A stretch of DNA of 64,000 nucleotides from Dyadobacter sp. 676 (GTDB lineage: Bacteria > Bacteroidota > Bacteroidia > Cytophagales > Spirosomataceae): the NCBI RefSeq assembly GCF_040448675.1, contig NZ_CP159289.1, positions 2,170,001 through 2,234,000 of the forward strand. The letters run 5' to 3'. Position numbers and translations under genes: made by a program. The notes beneath the pieces are model-generated. The model saw only the letters and a program-made list of their open reading frames with translations. It was not told the origin of the DNA and did no database searches. This document shows, piece after piece, positions 27,398 to 37,358 of the stretch. Numbering within the stretch: the first letter of the stretch is position 1; each line of letters begins with the position of its first letter.

Positions 27398-27466
27398 TGT
27401 CACCCTGAGCGGAGTCGAACAGTATTTGCATGATGCATTTGCCCTTCGACTGCCCTCAGGGTGACA
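27398..27466. repeat. REP-like palindrome between SNF2 and purA
   Basis: TGTCACCCTGAG (27398-27409) pairs with CTCAGGGTGACA (27455-27466); inside, GAGTCGAA pairs with TTCGACT around a second small palindrome TGCATGATGCA. The motif TGTCACCCTGAGCGGAGTCG is one I know as dispersed repeats in Bacteroidota genomes. A related palindrome is at 53760-53795. It sits between convergent genes and may also end transcription from both sides. Confidence 0.6.
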
Positions 27467-27498
27467 GTAACGTTACACTCCTGACTACACTTTAGTCG

Positions 27499-28794
27499 CT
27501 ACGCTTCCGCAGTCGCCGCTTCACGGCTAATCAACGCTTCGCGGTCCGGACCGGTTGAAATGAATGTGATCGGCAGTTTCAATTCCTCTTCCAAAAACTT
27601 CACATATGCATTCAGTTCCGCTGGGATCGCGTCGAAATCGCGGACACCGTCGAGCGAGGTTTGCCATCCTTTGAATTCCTTATAGACCGGCTCTACCGCC
27701 TCGTCGCAAAGGTCGTAGGGCAACTGGTCGCTGAGGGTACCGTCGGCGAGGCGGTAATGGGTACAAACCTTGATTGTTTCAAAAATAGTCAGAACGTCCA
27801 CTTTCATCATGATCAGCTGCGTTACGCCGTTGATCATGATCGCATATTTCAATGCAGGCAGGTCGAGCCAGCCGGTGCGGCGCGGGCGACCGGTCGTAGC
27901 GCCGAACTCGCGGCCTTCCTGACGGATCTTCTCGCCTGTTTCGTCATTCAGCTCAGTCGGGAACGGACCGCTGCCGACACGCGTGCAGTACGCTTTGAAA
28001 ATACCAAACACCTCCCCGATCTGACGTGGCGCAATGCCCAATCCGGTAGAAGCACCCGCTGTCATGGTAGTGGAGCTGGTCACGAATGGGTAAGAACCAA
28101 AATCGATATCGAGCAATGAGCCTTGCGCACCTTCGGCGAGCACGGTTTTGCCCTGCGTCAATGCATCATTCACCACATATTCGCTGTTTACCAGCGTGAA
28201 TTGCTTGGTGAATTCAATGGCATCGAAGAATTTCTCTTCCGCCGCATGCAATGTCTCTGAGTAATCAAATGAATAGAAATCGAGGATCACTTTGTGTGCA
28301 TCGACGAGTTTCTTGTATTTGGCCGCAAAATTGGGGGAAAGAATGTCCCCTACGCGTAAGCCCAGGCGGGCCACCTTGTCCTGATAGGCCGGGCCGATGC
28401 CGCGCAAAGTTGAACCAATCTTCGAATCGCCTTTCGAGCGTTCATAGGCAGCGTCAAGCAGCGCGTGGGTAGGCAGGATCAGGGATGCTTTTTTCGATAC
28501 AAACAGGTTGCTGATCAGATCGAGATTATATTTTGCCAGGCCTTCGATTTCCTTTTTAAATACAACCGGGTCGAGCACGACTCCGTTACCGATGATATTC
28601 TGGATATCGCTGCGGAAAATCCCCGACGGAATCTGGTGCAGCACGTGTTTGATCCCGTCAAACTCCAATGTGTGTCCGGCATTAGGGCCACCCTGAAAAC
28701 GGGCTACAACCTGATAGCGTGGCGCCAGGACATCCACAATTTTTCCTTTTCCCTCGTCTCCCCATTGAAGACCAAGTAATACGTCAACTTTCAT
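27499..28794 (-). CDS. purA: Adenylosuccinate synthetase
   Basis: 431 residues, full length. It joins IMP and aspartate with GTP to give adenylosuccinate, the first committed step to AMP. The P-loop is GLQWGDEGKGKIVD at the N-terminus with the catalytic Asp; GPNAGHTL supplies the catalytic His; IGNGVVLDP, GSTLRGIGPAYQDK, the AEGAQG motif (LAEGAQGSLLDIDFGSYPFV, then TSS), GATTGRPRRTGWLD and ISTGPDREALI are all typical. It follows fur on the same strand with a 77-base gap holding a hairpin. Nothing is unusual. Confidence 0.97.
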   Translation of the reverse strand: MKVDVLLGLQWGDEGKGKIVDVLAPRYQVVARFQGGPNAGHTLEFDGIKHVLHQIPSGIFRSDIQNIIGNGVVLDPVVFKKEIEGLAKYNLDLISNLFVSKKASLILPTHALLDAAYERSKGDSKIGSTLRGIGPAYQDKVARLGLRVGDILSPNFAAKYKKLVDAHKVILDFYSFDYSETLHAAEEKFFDAIEFTKQFTLVNSEYVVNDALTQGKTVLAEGAQGSLLDIDFGSYPFVTSSTTMTAGASTGLGIAPRQIGEVFGIFKAYCTRVGSGPFPTELNDETGEKIRQEGREFGATTGRPRRTGWLDLPALKYAIMINGVTQLIMMKVDVLTIFETIKVCTHYRLADGTLSDQLPYDLCDEAVEPVYKEFKGWQTSLDGVRDFDAIPAELNAYVKFLEEELKLPITFISTGPDREALISREAATAEA

Positions 28795-28831
28795 TCAAAT
28801 ATTGGATTACTGAAAACTATATGGTGTAAGC

Positions 28832-28859
28832 GGCCCGGCAATGTATGCATTACCGGGCC
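28832..28859 (-). terminator. Hairpin between fur and purA
   Basis: A 12-bp stem with one mismatch (GGCCCGGCAATG at 28832-28843 with CATTACCGGGCC at 28848-28859) and a four-base loop, just after the fur stop. No T run follows, so it may act by another route (pausing or RNA stability) rather than as a classical terminator. Confidence 0.4.
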
Positions 28860-28871
28860 ATGTCGTGATAA

Positions 28872-29375
28872 TTATCTGTCTTCGTAAACTGCCGTGGTCT
28901 CCCGCGGTGTATCGGTGCGGTTCTGGCAATTTTCCTTGTTGCAGTTTCCGTAGAAAATAAGCGAGTGGTGCATGACGCTGAAATTCAGCATTTCTCCTAC
29001 CATGTTCTGGATCGACTGGATCCGCGGATCGCAGAACTCCATCACTTTATGGCAATCCGTACAAATCAGGTGGTCGTGCTGCTTGTTGCCGTACGACTTT
29101 TCGAACTGCGCCAGGTTTTTGCCAAACTGGTGCTTGGTAACCAGGTCGCAATCCACGAGAACGTCCAGCGTATTGTAAACCGTTGCCCGGCTCACGCGGT
29201 AACGCTTGTTTTTCATGCTGATGTACAGCTCATCTACGTCGAAATGATCCTCCCTGGTGTAAATTTCTTCGAGTATAGCAAAGCGCTCGGGCGTTTTACG
29301 AAGTCCTTTGTTTTCCAGGTAAGCCGTCAATATTTTCTTTGCGGCCTCGAAATTTGGTTTGCTGGCTTGTGGCAT
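28872..29375 (-). CDS. fur: Fur-family metal-responsive repressor
   Basis: 167 residues. A winged helix (KGLRKTPERFAILEEIYTRE, then RVSRATVYNTLDVLVDCDL) and a C-terminal dimerisation domain with the metal ligands HDHLICTDCHKVMEFCD. The second Cys pair of the usual structural zinc site appears as NCNKENC. Length and motifs fit Fur or PerR; which metal or oxidant it senses cannot be told here. A second, more zinc-like Fur homologue is at 43378-43788. It lies between rel and purA on the same strand. Confidence 0.85.
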   Translation of the reverse strand: MPQASKPNFEAAKKILTAYLENKGLRKTPERFAILEEIYTREDHFDVDELYISMKNKRYRVSRATVYNTLDVLVDCDLVTKHQFGKNLAQFEKSYGNKQHDHLICTDCHKVMEFCDPRIQSIQNMVGEMLNFSVMHHSLIFYGNCNKENCQNRTDTPRETTAVYEDR

Positions 29376-29502
29376 ATCTCTGATAATCTTGCGCGAAAAT
29401 ACGCTTTTTTACTTAAATCACTCTCACATTCGCAAGCTTAGTGCTGCTACCTCATTAATTACCAATTCAATAACACATTGGCTTGGCAATGGTTCAATTT
29501 GC

Positions 29503-31792
29503 CTACTTCCCGTTCAGATTGGTATCGAAACGCTGGACATTGTAAACCCCTTCCACCTGTTCCAACTTGTTAATCAGAATGTCCAAATGCCTGGTATCCT
29601 GCACATACAGTTTGATATCGCCATTGAAAACACCGTCCTTGGTATCGATCGTCAGGCCGCGCATATTGATATGCAGCTCGTTTGAAATGATCCTGGTCAC
29701 GTCGTTCACCAGCCCCACACGGTCGGTGCCCGAAAGATAAAGCCCCGCCAGGAACGCCTCTTCCTTGCCCGACCATTTGGCTTTGATAATGCGGTTGCCG
29801 TGTTTGGACATCGGCTCCGCGGCGTTCGGGCAGGTGGTGCGGTGTATTTTAATACCCTCATTGATCGTCACGAACCCGAAAACGTCGTCGCCCGCAATGG
29901 GGTTACAGCATTGCGCGAGTTTGTAATCGATCTTATCCATATCGTCGCCTATCAGCAGCGTGTCGCTATCCGCCCGGTCGCCATGGATCTGCTTCAAATA
30001 CTTCGTAAGCGCCTTGCCGTCGGTGCCCGCAACGGGTGGCAGGTTATGATTATTCCCGCTTTCGGTCGCTTTGCGCTCTTTCGCCTCCCGGTCTTTCTTG
30101 AACCGTTTCAGCTCGTCGATCTGGATATAGCCTTTTCCGATCCGGTAGAAGAAGTCGGTCGTGGTTTTGCACTCGAAGAATGCCCGTAACTGGTTCATCA
30201 CCTCCGCTGTGGCATCCATACCGAGGATTTTAAGCTTTTTCTCGACCATCTGGCGACCGTCGGTTTCGTGGCGCCGGTTCTCCTCTTTCAGAAAATCCTT
30301 GATCCTCGCACGCGCTTTTGACGTAACGACGATCCTCAGCCAGTCTTCATTGGGCTTCTGTTTGCTGGATGTGATGATTTCGATCTGATCGCCATTGTTC
30401 AAAACATAGCTGATCGGCACGAGGATACCGCCTACTTTCGCCGCCATACAATGCGCACCCACTTCCGAATGGATATCGAATGCAAAGTCAAGCGCCGTTG
30501 CCCCGGCCTGCAATACCTTCAGTTCGCCTTTGGGGGTAAATACAAATACCTCTTCGTTGAAAAGATTGCTTCTGAACTCGTCGAGAAACTCGATAGCCGC
30601 CGTCTTATCGCCAAAACCATTTTCCAGCGTCTCGCGCACCTGCGTGATCCATTGCTCGATATTGCCTTTGACCTTGGTGTCGTTGCCTTTATATTTCCAG
30701 TGTGCCGCATACCCTTTCTCCGCGATCTCGTCCATCCTCGTCGTACGGATCTGCACCTCCACCCATTGCCCGCTTTTACTCATTACCGTCGAATGCAGCG
30801 ACTGGTAGCCATTAGCCCTCGGCGTACTCAGGAAGTCCTTCAGACGATCGGGGTTAGGTTTGTAATGATCGGTAACAATGGAATAGGCCTGCCAGCAAAT
30901 CGCTTTTTCACGGTCGCTTTCCGGCGGTGATTCGAGCACGATCCGGATCGCGAACAGGTCGTAGATTTCCTCGAAAGGCTTGTTCTGTTTCCGCATTTTG
31001 TTCCAGATCGAATAGATTGACTTCGGACGGCCTTTGAGGATAAAATTCAGCCCTGCGGATTCCAGATCCTGGGCGATAGGCTCCATAAACTTCGAAATGA
31101 AGCGGTCGCGCGTGTTTTTGGTTTCCCGCAGCTTCCTTGCGATGGCGCGGTATTCCTGCGGCTCGGTATATTTGAGATATAATTCTTCCAGCTCCGACTT
31201 GATCGTGTACAAGCCTAGCCGGTGCGCCAGCGGTGCGTAGATGAATATCGTTTCTGGAAGCGATTTTAAGCTGCTTGTCGCGCGGCATGCTGTCGAGCGT
31301 GCGCATGTTGTGCAAGCGGTCGGCGAGCTTGACGAGAATTACGCGCACGTCGTCCGAGAGCGTAAGCAGCATTTTCCGGAAATTCTCGGCCTGCTGCGAA
31401 GAACCGTATTCGAAACGGCCCGAGATTTTGGTCAGCCCGTCGATAATTTTGGCCACTTTCTTGCCGAACAGCCGCTCGATGTCGTCGATACCCATGTCGG
31501 TATCCTCCACGACGTCGTGCAGCAATGCGGCCACGATCCCGGTGGTACCCAGCCCGATTTCCTCGACAACGATCTGCGCCACCGCGAGCGGGTGGTAAAT
31601 ATATGGCTCTCCCGACCGGCGACGCATGTCCTTATGCGCATCGACGGAAGTATAAAAGGCTTTTTTGATTAATTTAGCATCATTATCCTTCAAAAAAGGT
31701 TTGGCTGTTCTTAAAAGCCGGCGGTATTTTTTGAGGATATCCTTACGCTCCTGTTCCAGGTCAATATTGAGGGATTCAACCAGTTGCTCCAC
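29503..31792 (-). pseudogene. rel: Bifunctional (p)ppGpp synthetase/hydrolase Rel, one frameshift
   Basis: Two frames on the minus strand (31792 to about 31255, and from there to 29503) join into one protein of about 762 residues if one base is dropped from the GG at 31256-31257 (plus strand); the reading is then KQLKIAS followed by ETIFIYAPLAHRLGLY, the expected sequence. Domains in order: HD hydrolase (YIYHPLAVAQ, HDVVEDTD), synthetase (FILKGRPKSIYSIWNKM, IYDLFAIRIV), TGS (VFTPKGELKVL), a Cys-rich zinc-finger region (KLAQCCNPI) and ACT. It makes and degrades the starvation alarmone. All motifs around the break are intact, and loss of such a gene would be surprising, so a sequence error is likely. 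The break is not in a long homopolymer. Confidence 0.92.
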
Positions 31793-31884
31793 TGCTATTT
31801 TTTATTAGTATGCTTCACCAAAATAACAAATTTTAGCGACATTTTTCAACACGTCTTTACCCAAAGATAAAATTTTGGAAAAAG

Positions 31885-31917
31885 TTTGGATGTTTTTAAA
31901 AATTAGAAATACCTTTG
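31885..31917 (+). promoter_or_regulatory. Promoter of tRNA-Leu
   Basis: TTTG at 31885-31888, 21 bases, then TACCTTTG at 31910-31917: a good match to the Bacteroidota -33/-7 promoter. Transcription should begin near 31924, about 35 bases before the tRNA. Confidence 0.65.
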
Positions 31918-31958
31918 CACTCCCATTTGACGATCGTATCGAAAAAAGGGGTAAGTGA

Positions 31959-32040
31959 GCGGGCGTGGCGGAACTGGTAGACGTGCTAGACTTAGGATCT
32001 AGTGCCGCAAGGCGTGGGGGTTCGATTCCCTCCGCCCGTA
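31959..32040 (+). tRNA. tRNA-Leu (anticodon UAG)
   Basis: 82 bases, class II. Acceptor GCGGGCG pairs with CGCCCGT (one G-T). Anticodon arm CTAGA-CTTAGGA-TCTAG gives anticodon TAG. A long variable arm (TGCCGCAAGGCG) is typical for Leu, and the T arm is GGGGG-TTCGATT-CCCTC. The CCA end is not encoded. A promoter lies upstream and a terminator at 32121-32165. Confidence 0.95.
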
Positions 32041-32120
32041 CAAAATACAAGGGAATGACGGGGCGTCAGATTCCTGTTTTGTCTGGAAAAATGAGCTGCT
32101 CCGTAGTATTGAAACCCGTC

Positions 32121-32165
32121 AAATGCCCTCAGGACTTCGTTTTGAGGGCATTTTTATTTTTTTCA
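32121..32165 (+). terminator. Terminator after tRNA-Leu
   Basis: An 11-bp perfect stem AAATGCCCTCA (32121-32131) with TGAGGGCATTT (32143-32153), then TTATTTTTTTC. Confidence 0.85.
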
Positions 32166-32204
32166 GTTCAATGTAAAAGGTAATTACCAATAGCTTAGCG
32201 ACAC

Positions 32205-33551
32205 ATGGAAGTTTTGTTAGAAAAGAGTTCGCCGACATTAGCCTCTCTGAAAGTAACGTTGACCAAGGAAGATTATCAGCCAAAAGTTGATAAGACGATC
32301 AAGGATTATTCGAAACGCGTGAACCTGAAAGGATTTCGTCCCGGCAAAGTACCATCCCATGTGATCCAGCGCATGTATGGTAAGAGCATTCTCGTCGACG
32401 AGGTGAACAACCTCCTCAGCAACGCGGTGAGCAACTACATCCGCGAAAACAAATTGCAGGTGGTAGGCGACCCCGTACCCGATCGCGAGAAAGCGGCGGA
32501 AGTGAACTGGGATACCCCAAACTCGTTCGAATTCAGCTACGACCTGGGCATCGCTTCGGATTTCGAAGTGAACCTGAGCGAGTTGCCTGCTATCAAACGC
32601 TACACGATCGATGTGGACGATAACGAACTGACCAAGACGGTCGACAGCCTCCGCGAGCGTTTCGCCGACAGTATCCATCCGGAAGTAAGCGAAGCCGGCG
32701 ACATGATTTTCGGCGAGCTGAAACAGGGCGAATTCACCACCCGCACCGCTATCCCTACCAAACAGGTGAAAGAAGAAGCGGCAGCGAAATTCATCGGCGT
32801 GAAGAAGGGCGACGTGATCACTTTCGACATCAAGGACACATTCACCGACGAGTCGGCGATTGCCCACGTAACCGGCAAAAAGAAGGAAGATATCGCCGAC
32901 CTTTCGGGCGAATATACACTGACAGTTGAAGACGTAACCCGCTCGGCACCAGCCGCATTAACGCAGGAATTCTTCGATAAAGTGCTGGGACCGGGACAAG
33001 TTGAAAGCGAAGAGCAGTTCAACGAGAAGGTGCTGGAAATCATCAAAAGCAACTATGAGCGTGAAACCGAAGCATTGCTCCGCCGCGATATCGAGAATGC
33101 ATTGCTCGATAACATTTCAATCGAACTGCCCGAAGAATTTCTGAAAAACTGGCTGGAACGTACCAACGAAGGCAAGTTCACCCGCGAGCAGATTGACGAG
33201 CAGTTCGGCGATTTCGCAAAATCCCTGAAACTGAGCTTGATCAAAAACAAAATCGCGGATAAGTCGGAAGTGAAAGTAGAATATCCTGAAATCCTGGCAT
33301 TCACCCGCGAAATGGTGAAAGGACAGTTCGGTATCTATGGCGACGACGAAGCGATGAAAGAAACGATCGACCGCGTGGCACAAGGCTACCTTGCCGACAA
33401 AGAACGGGATAACTATACGAGCGTGTTCAACCAGGTGTTCGACAACAAGGTTCTCGAAGTAATCCGCAGCCAGGTAAGCACCGACGAGCAGACCGTAGAC
33501 GTGGCCGAATTTGAAAAACTGGCGAAAGGCGAAGTAGAAGCCGAAGCTTAA
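32205..33551 (+). CDS. tig: Trigger factor
   Basis: 448 residues. A ribosome-associated chaperone that binds nascent chains. The N-terminal ribosome-binding signature is VNLKGFRPGKVPSHVIQRMYG (residues about 38-58). The middle region takes the place of the FKBP domain (FGELKQGEFTT, GVKKGDVITFD, VEDVTRS), and the C-terminal helical cradle is present. Divergence in the middle domain is usual in Bacteroidota. It stands upstream of clpP and clpX, as in many bacteria, but here an oppositely oriented XRE gene lies between tig and clpP. Confidence 0.93.
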   Translation: MEVLLEKSSPTLASLKVTLTKEDYQPKVDKTIKDYSKRVNLKGFRPGKVPSHVIQRMYGKSILVDEVNNLLSNAVSNYIRENKLQVVGDPVPDREKAAEVNWDTPNSFEFSYDLGIASDFEVNLSELPAIKRYTIDVDDNELTKTVDSLRERFADSIHPEVSEAGDMIFGELKQGEFTTRTAIPTKQVKEEAAAKFIGVKKGDVITFDIKDTFTDESAIAHVTGKKKEDIADLSGEYTLTVEDVTRSAPAALTQEFFDKVLGPGQVESEEQFNEKVLEIIKSNYERETEALLRRDIENALLDNISIELPEEFLKNWLERTNEGKFTREQIDEQFGDFAKSLKLSLIKNKIADKSEVKVEYPEILAFTREMVKGQFGIYGDDEAMKETIDRVAQGYLADKERDNYTSVFNQVFDNKVLEVIRSQVSTDEQTVDVAEFEKLAKGEVEAEA

Positions 33552-33579
33552 TTTTCGGAATATATAAAAAGCATTTTTT

Positions 33580-33616
33580 CACCGTCCCACGCCTGGCGTG
33601 GGCGGTGTTTTTTTGT
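33580..33616 (+). terminator. Terminator of tig
   Basis: Stem CACCG-T-CCCACGC with GCGTGGG-CGGTG (33580-33607), three-base loop, followed by TTTTTTTG. Confidence 0.85.
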
Positions 33617-33627
33617 TTTAGTACATT

Positions 33628-34002
33628 CTAAAAACCAATGCGCTGGCGCTCCTCTCCTATCTGGCGGATAATGCCGTCGCCGAACAATTGCCGGAATTTC
33701 AGCTTCCATTGATCCAGCTCATTCTGCAACCGGCGGTTTTCCGCCAGAATGCGGGTATTTTCCTGGCGAAGCCATTCCGTTTCGGACATGGTCACATCGA
33801 TTCCCAGCAACTCGGGCAATGGCACGTCGAGCAGCTTCGCGACATTCTCCAGTCTTGAAACGGAAAGCTCGGTGCGGCCGCGTTCGATATCGCCGTAGGC
33901 CGTGGTCGACAGCCCGAGCATGTCTGCCATATTTTCCTGCGAAAGGCCTTTTTGTAGCCTTATCTGCCTTATTTTCTCCGATAAATTGGATGTCACGTTC
34001 AT
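33628..34002 (-). CDS. XRE-family helix-turn-helix regulator with coiled-coil tail
   Basis: 124 residues. HTH at residues about 8-62 (KIRQIRLQKGLSQENMADML, then GLSTTAYGDIERGRTELSV), followed by a C-terminal coiled coil (LRQENTRILAENRRLQNELD, about 82-105), probably for dimerisation. Such short HTH proteins are common in Bacteroidota genomes. It lies on the opposite strand between tig and clpP, divergent from clpP, so it could regulate clpP or itself; no operator is obvious. Confidence 0.85.
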   Translation of the reverse strand: MNVTSNLSEKIRQIRLQKGLSQENMADMLGLSTTAYGDIERGRTELSVSRLENVAKLLDVPLPELLGIDVTMSETEWLRQENTRILAENRRLQNELDQWKLKFRQLFGDGIIRQIGEERQRIGF

Positions 34003-34251
34003 AATGTCCGATTATAATGCGTGGTATAACGTTTTTATGCTGCAATGTAATCTTTTATGATGGCTGCCGACTGTCGCATTTTTCGATAAATTGTCGCTGA
34101 AATTGACAACGATTATTCGGTGAAATAGTCAAATTTGTGCCGTGCAACTGCGAAACCAGCGGCGGTATAACCAGAAACTAAGCTATATTGCTTTTTGTTC
34201 TCGCAGTCGGTTGTCCTTTAACTATTGATTAATTAAAATTTAAATTTTTCG

Positions 34252-34926
34252 ATGAATTACGGAAATGAATTTAGAAAATACGCCGTTCACCACCTGGGAA
34301 TGAATGGTCTGACCGTGGACGGTTACATGAACCACTCTGTTGAAAACATGACCCGTTCGGTAATCGAGGAACGCCCTATGAACTTCCGCGAGGTCGACGT
34401 GTTCTCCCGTCTGATGGCCGACCGCATTATTTTTATGGGTACGGGTGTCGACGACAATATCGCCAACATCATCGTAGCCCAGCTACTCTTCCTCGAATCG
34501 GCAGATCCCAAAAAAGACATCCTGATGTACATCAACAGCCCCGGCGGCTCGGTATACGCAGGTTTGGGTATTTACGACACCATGCAATATGTCCGTCCGG
34601 ATGTGGCGACCGTATGTACCAGCCTCGCGGCTTCTATGGGCGCGGTGCTGCTCGCAGGCGGCGCGGCAGGCAAGCGCTCGGCGCTCCCGCACGCACGTGT
34701 GATGATCCACCAGCCTTCCGGCGGCGCGCAGGGAACTTCGGTCGACATCGAGATCACCACCCGTGAAATCGTGAAACTTCGCCACGAACTGTACGATATC
34801 CTGGCACATCACACCGGCCAGACGCCCGAGCAAATCGCGTTGGATTCCGATCGTGACAAATGGTTGAAGGCGACGGAAGCAAAAGATTACGGCTTGATCG
34901 ACGAGGTGCTTACCCGCGAAAAATAA
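34252..34926 (+). CDS. clpP: ATP-dependent Clp protease proteolytic subunit
   Basis: 224 residues. Catalytic triad: Ser in [14 protein letters not shown], His in [10 protein letters not shown], Asp in LDSDRDKWL. The N-terminus is about 25 residues longer than that of E. coli ClpP and may include a propeptide. It forms the barrel protease to which ClpX, encoded 248 bases downstream, feeds substrates. A strong terminator between them shows that clpX has its own promoter. Confidence 0.95.
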   Translation: MNYGNEFRKYAVHHLGMNGLTVDGYMNHSVENMTRSVIEERPMNFREVDVFSRLMADRIIFMGTGVDDNIANIIVAQLLFLESADPKKDILMYINSPGGSVYAGLGIYDTMQYVRPDVATVCTSLAASMGAVLLAGGAAGKRSALPHARVMIHQPSGGAQGTSVDIEITTREIVKLRHELYDILAHHTGQTPEQIALDSDRDKWLKATEAKDYGLIDEVLTREK

Positions 34927-34942
34927 GTTGAACGAACTTTCA

Positions 34943-34980
34943 AAAAACGCCCCGGCTGCCTGTCTGTCGGGGCGTTTTTA
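34943..34980 (+). terminator. Terminator of clpP
   Basis: Stem AAAACGCCCCG (34944-34954) with CGGGGCGTTTT (34968-34978) and a T run, 17 bases after the clpP stop. Confidence 0.9.
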
Positions 34981-35174
34981 GTATAAGGCTAAGACCTGAT
35001 TTGGTAACCCGGTCAAAAAACCGGAAATTTGCAGGAAGATAACCGCTAGTTGTCAATTCAAGGGAAGATTTGAACATTACAGTCGGTCTTCGTGTTAAGT
35101 TGACTCACACGTTTGTTAATACGGCTATTTTGTTTCACAGCCGGAAACATTCACCAAACTGTTAAATCGAATCG

Positions 35175-36419
35175 ATGGCACAAGTAAGTTGTTCGTTCTG
35201 CGGACGTAAAAAAAGCGAAGTAGATTTGCTTCTTTCCGGGATTGACGCTCACATTTGTAACCACTGCATTGCCCAGGGGCATCAGGTAGTTACCGAAGAG
35301 CTGGGACCGAAGGAGGATAAGAAAGAAAAGAAATCGAAGCTTCCGAAACTGAAACCTATTCCTCCTGCTGAAATCAAGCATTTCCTCGAACAATATGTCA
35401 TAGGCCAGGACGAAGCGAAGCGCTCACTGGCGGTGGCTGTATATAATCACTATAAACGTCTCAACCAGGTACCTTCCGAGGACGACGTTGTGATCGAGAA
35501 GTCCAACATCATCATGGTAGGCGAAACCGGTACCGGTAAAACCTATCTCGCCAAATCCATCGCACGCATTCTGCAGGTACCGTTCTGCGTGGCCGACGCG
35601 ACGGTCGTTACCGAAGCCGGTTATGTGGGTGAAGATGTGGAAACGATTCTTACCCGTTTGCTCCAGGCCGCGGATTACAACGTAGAAGCTGCCGAGCGCG
35701 GTATCGTTTACATCGACGAGATCGACAAGATCGCCCGTAAGTCGGATAACCCTTCCATTACCCGCGACGTAAGCGGCGAGGGCGTGCAGCAGGCGTTGCT
35801 GAAACTGCTCGAAGGGTCGGTCGTGAACGTTCCGCCTCAGGGAGGCCGCAAGCACCCCGATCAGAAGATGATTTCTTTGAATACCGAAAACATCCTCTTC
35901 ATTTGCGGCGGTGCATTCGACGGTATCGAACGCCACATCGGAAAACGTATCAATACCCGCCCGATCGGCTTCAATGGCGATAACCGCATTATCGAGATCT
36001 TCGACAAAGGCAATCTGATGCGCTACGTAACCGCGCAGGACCTGAAATCGTTCGGACTGATCCCCGAGCTGATCGGCCGTCTGCCGGTGCTCACGCATTT
36101 GAACCCGCTCGACCGTGAGACGCTGCGCCGCATTCTCACCGAACCTAAGAATGCATTGGTAAAACAATACAGCAAACTCTTCGCGATGGAAGGCATCAGT
36201 CTGCATTTCGAAGACGCGGTACTCGATTACATTGTGGACCAGGCGATGATCTATAAACTCGGCGCCCGCGGTCTGCGCGCGATTTGCGAATCGATCATGA
36301 CCGACGCGATGTTCGACCTGCCATCGCAAAAGGATGTGAAGGAGTTCACGTTGTCGCTCGACTACGCGAAAGATAAATTCGAAAAATCTTCCATGGCGTT
36401 GCTCCGCTCAGTGGCCTAG
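35175..36419 (+). CDS. clpX: ATP-dependent Clp protease ATP-binding subunit
   Basis: 414 residues. N-terminal zinc-binding domain with two CxxC pairs (CSFCGRKK and CNHC). AAA+ module: Walker [12 protein letters not shown], Walker [11 protein letters not shown], pore loop [11 protein letters not shown] loop and arginine region ([11 protein letters not shown]), and sensor 2 ([10 protein letters not shown]). The IGF-type loop used to dock on ClpP is represented by [13 protein letters not shown]. Full length and typical. The ATG gives the normal [10 protein letters not shown] start. Confidence 0.96.
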   Translation: MAQVSCSFCGRKKSEVDLLLSGIDAHICNHCIAQGHQVVTEELGPKEDKKEKKSKLPKLKPIPPAEIKHFLEQYVIGQDEAKRSLAVAVYNHYKRLNQVPSEDDVVIEKSNIIMVGETGTGKTYLAKSIARILQVPFCVADATVVTEAGYVGEDVETILTRLLQAADYNVEAAERGIVYIDEIDKIARKSDNPSITRDVSGEGVQQALLKLLEGSVVNVPPQGGRKHPDQKMISLNTENILFICGGAFDGIERHIGKRINTRPIGFNGDNRIIEIFDKGNLMRYVTAQDLKSFGLIPELIGRLPVLTHLNPLDRETLRRILTEPKNALVKQYSKLFAMEGISLHFEDAVLDYIVDQAMIYKLGARGLRAICESIMTDAMFDLPSQKDVKEFTLSLDYAKDKFEKSSMALLRSVA

Positions 36420-36443
36420 CAATCATTACATTAGCGTTTTTAC

Positions 36444-36486
36444 AAGCGCCCCGCCTCTTCCAAAGACGCGGGGCGCTTCTTTTTTG
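36444..36486 (+). terminator. Terminator of clpX
   Basis: Stem AAGCGCCCCGC (36444-36454) with GCGGGGCGCTT (36468-36478), followed by CTTTTTT. Confidence 0.9.
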
Positions 36487-36527
36487 ATACCAATAGTCCT
36501 ACTTTTACATTAAAACGCTATATTTTA

Positions 36528-37221
36528 ATGGAAACCTGGCTTATCAATAAATCGATCGTCATTATCGGGGGAACCACCGGCGTGGGGCTTTCCGCGGCTC
36601 AGGCCTTTGTCCGCAATGGCGCGAACGTGGTGGTAGTAGGCAGCAATCCCGAGAGTTGCCTGCTGGCAGAGCTGAACCTGGGGGGGCAATGCAAAAGCGA
36701 AACAGGGCGATGCCAGGCAGCCGCAAGTAGCATTGGACGCGATTCAGCTTTGCATTCGCGAATTCGGGAGCTTCGACGCGTTGTATCACGTGCCGGAAGA
36801 AACGGAAGAGCCCCTGCCCGACGGTCCATTGCATGAGATCGGCCTCGAAGGCTGGCGTAAAACGCTCGATTATAACCTTACATCGCTGATGCTTTCCAAC
36901 CAGGCGGCCGTACGGACCTTCATGGGAATGAACAAAGGCGGAAGCATCCTTAACCTTTGTCCCGAAGCCCTGGCGACGGAAAATAATGCGGCCAGCCACG
37001 GAAGCGCCACTTCTAAGGCGGCTATTATCGGTTTTTCAAAATCCGTTGCGGCGAACTACGCGGCGCACGGTGTCCGCATCAATGTCATCGCTGCCGGCAC
37101 TGCGCTCGCTTCCGATCTGGATGGAGCGGCGGTATACCTGCTTTCGGATCATGCCCGGTTTACCAATGGGCAGGTGCTCGTAGTCGATGGGGCCAAGCGC
37201 GTCCCGGAAGAAGAATACTAA
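36528..37221 (+). pseudogene. SDR-family protein lacking the catalytic Tyr, one frameshift
   Basis: Frames 36528-36836 and 36733-37221 join into one 230-residue protein if one G is removed from the run of seven G at 36680-36686; the reading is then LAELNLGG followed by NAKAKQGDARQPQ. The nucleotide-binding turn is present (IIGGTTGVGLSAAQAF), and the C-terminus NGQVLVVDGA is typical. At the YxxxK site the sequence is SATSK, so Tyr is replaced by Ser, and the segment after INVIAAGTAL is shorter than usual. It may bind a nucleotide without normal dehydrogenase activity. It lies after the clpX terminator, with pfkB downstream. The frameshift is probably a sequence error; the missing Tyr is independent of it. 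Confidence 0.75.
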
Positions 37222-37358
37222 TGCCGCCGGGCAACGGTTGTACTGTGAAGAAATTGCTGTGAACGCGTGTAGAATCGCTTTTTTTCTTTTATTCGCGTAA
37301 AATAGTTGAAATAGTTGTTTCAAAAACTGTTGGTTTTAACCCAGACACCCGTACTCCT

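Noticed and set aside
35424..36329. 301-codon minus-strand ORF opposite clpX
   Set aside because: Shadow of clpX with no recognisable pattern.
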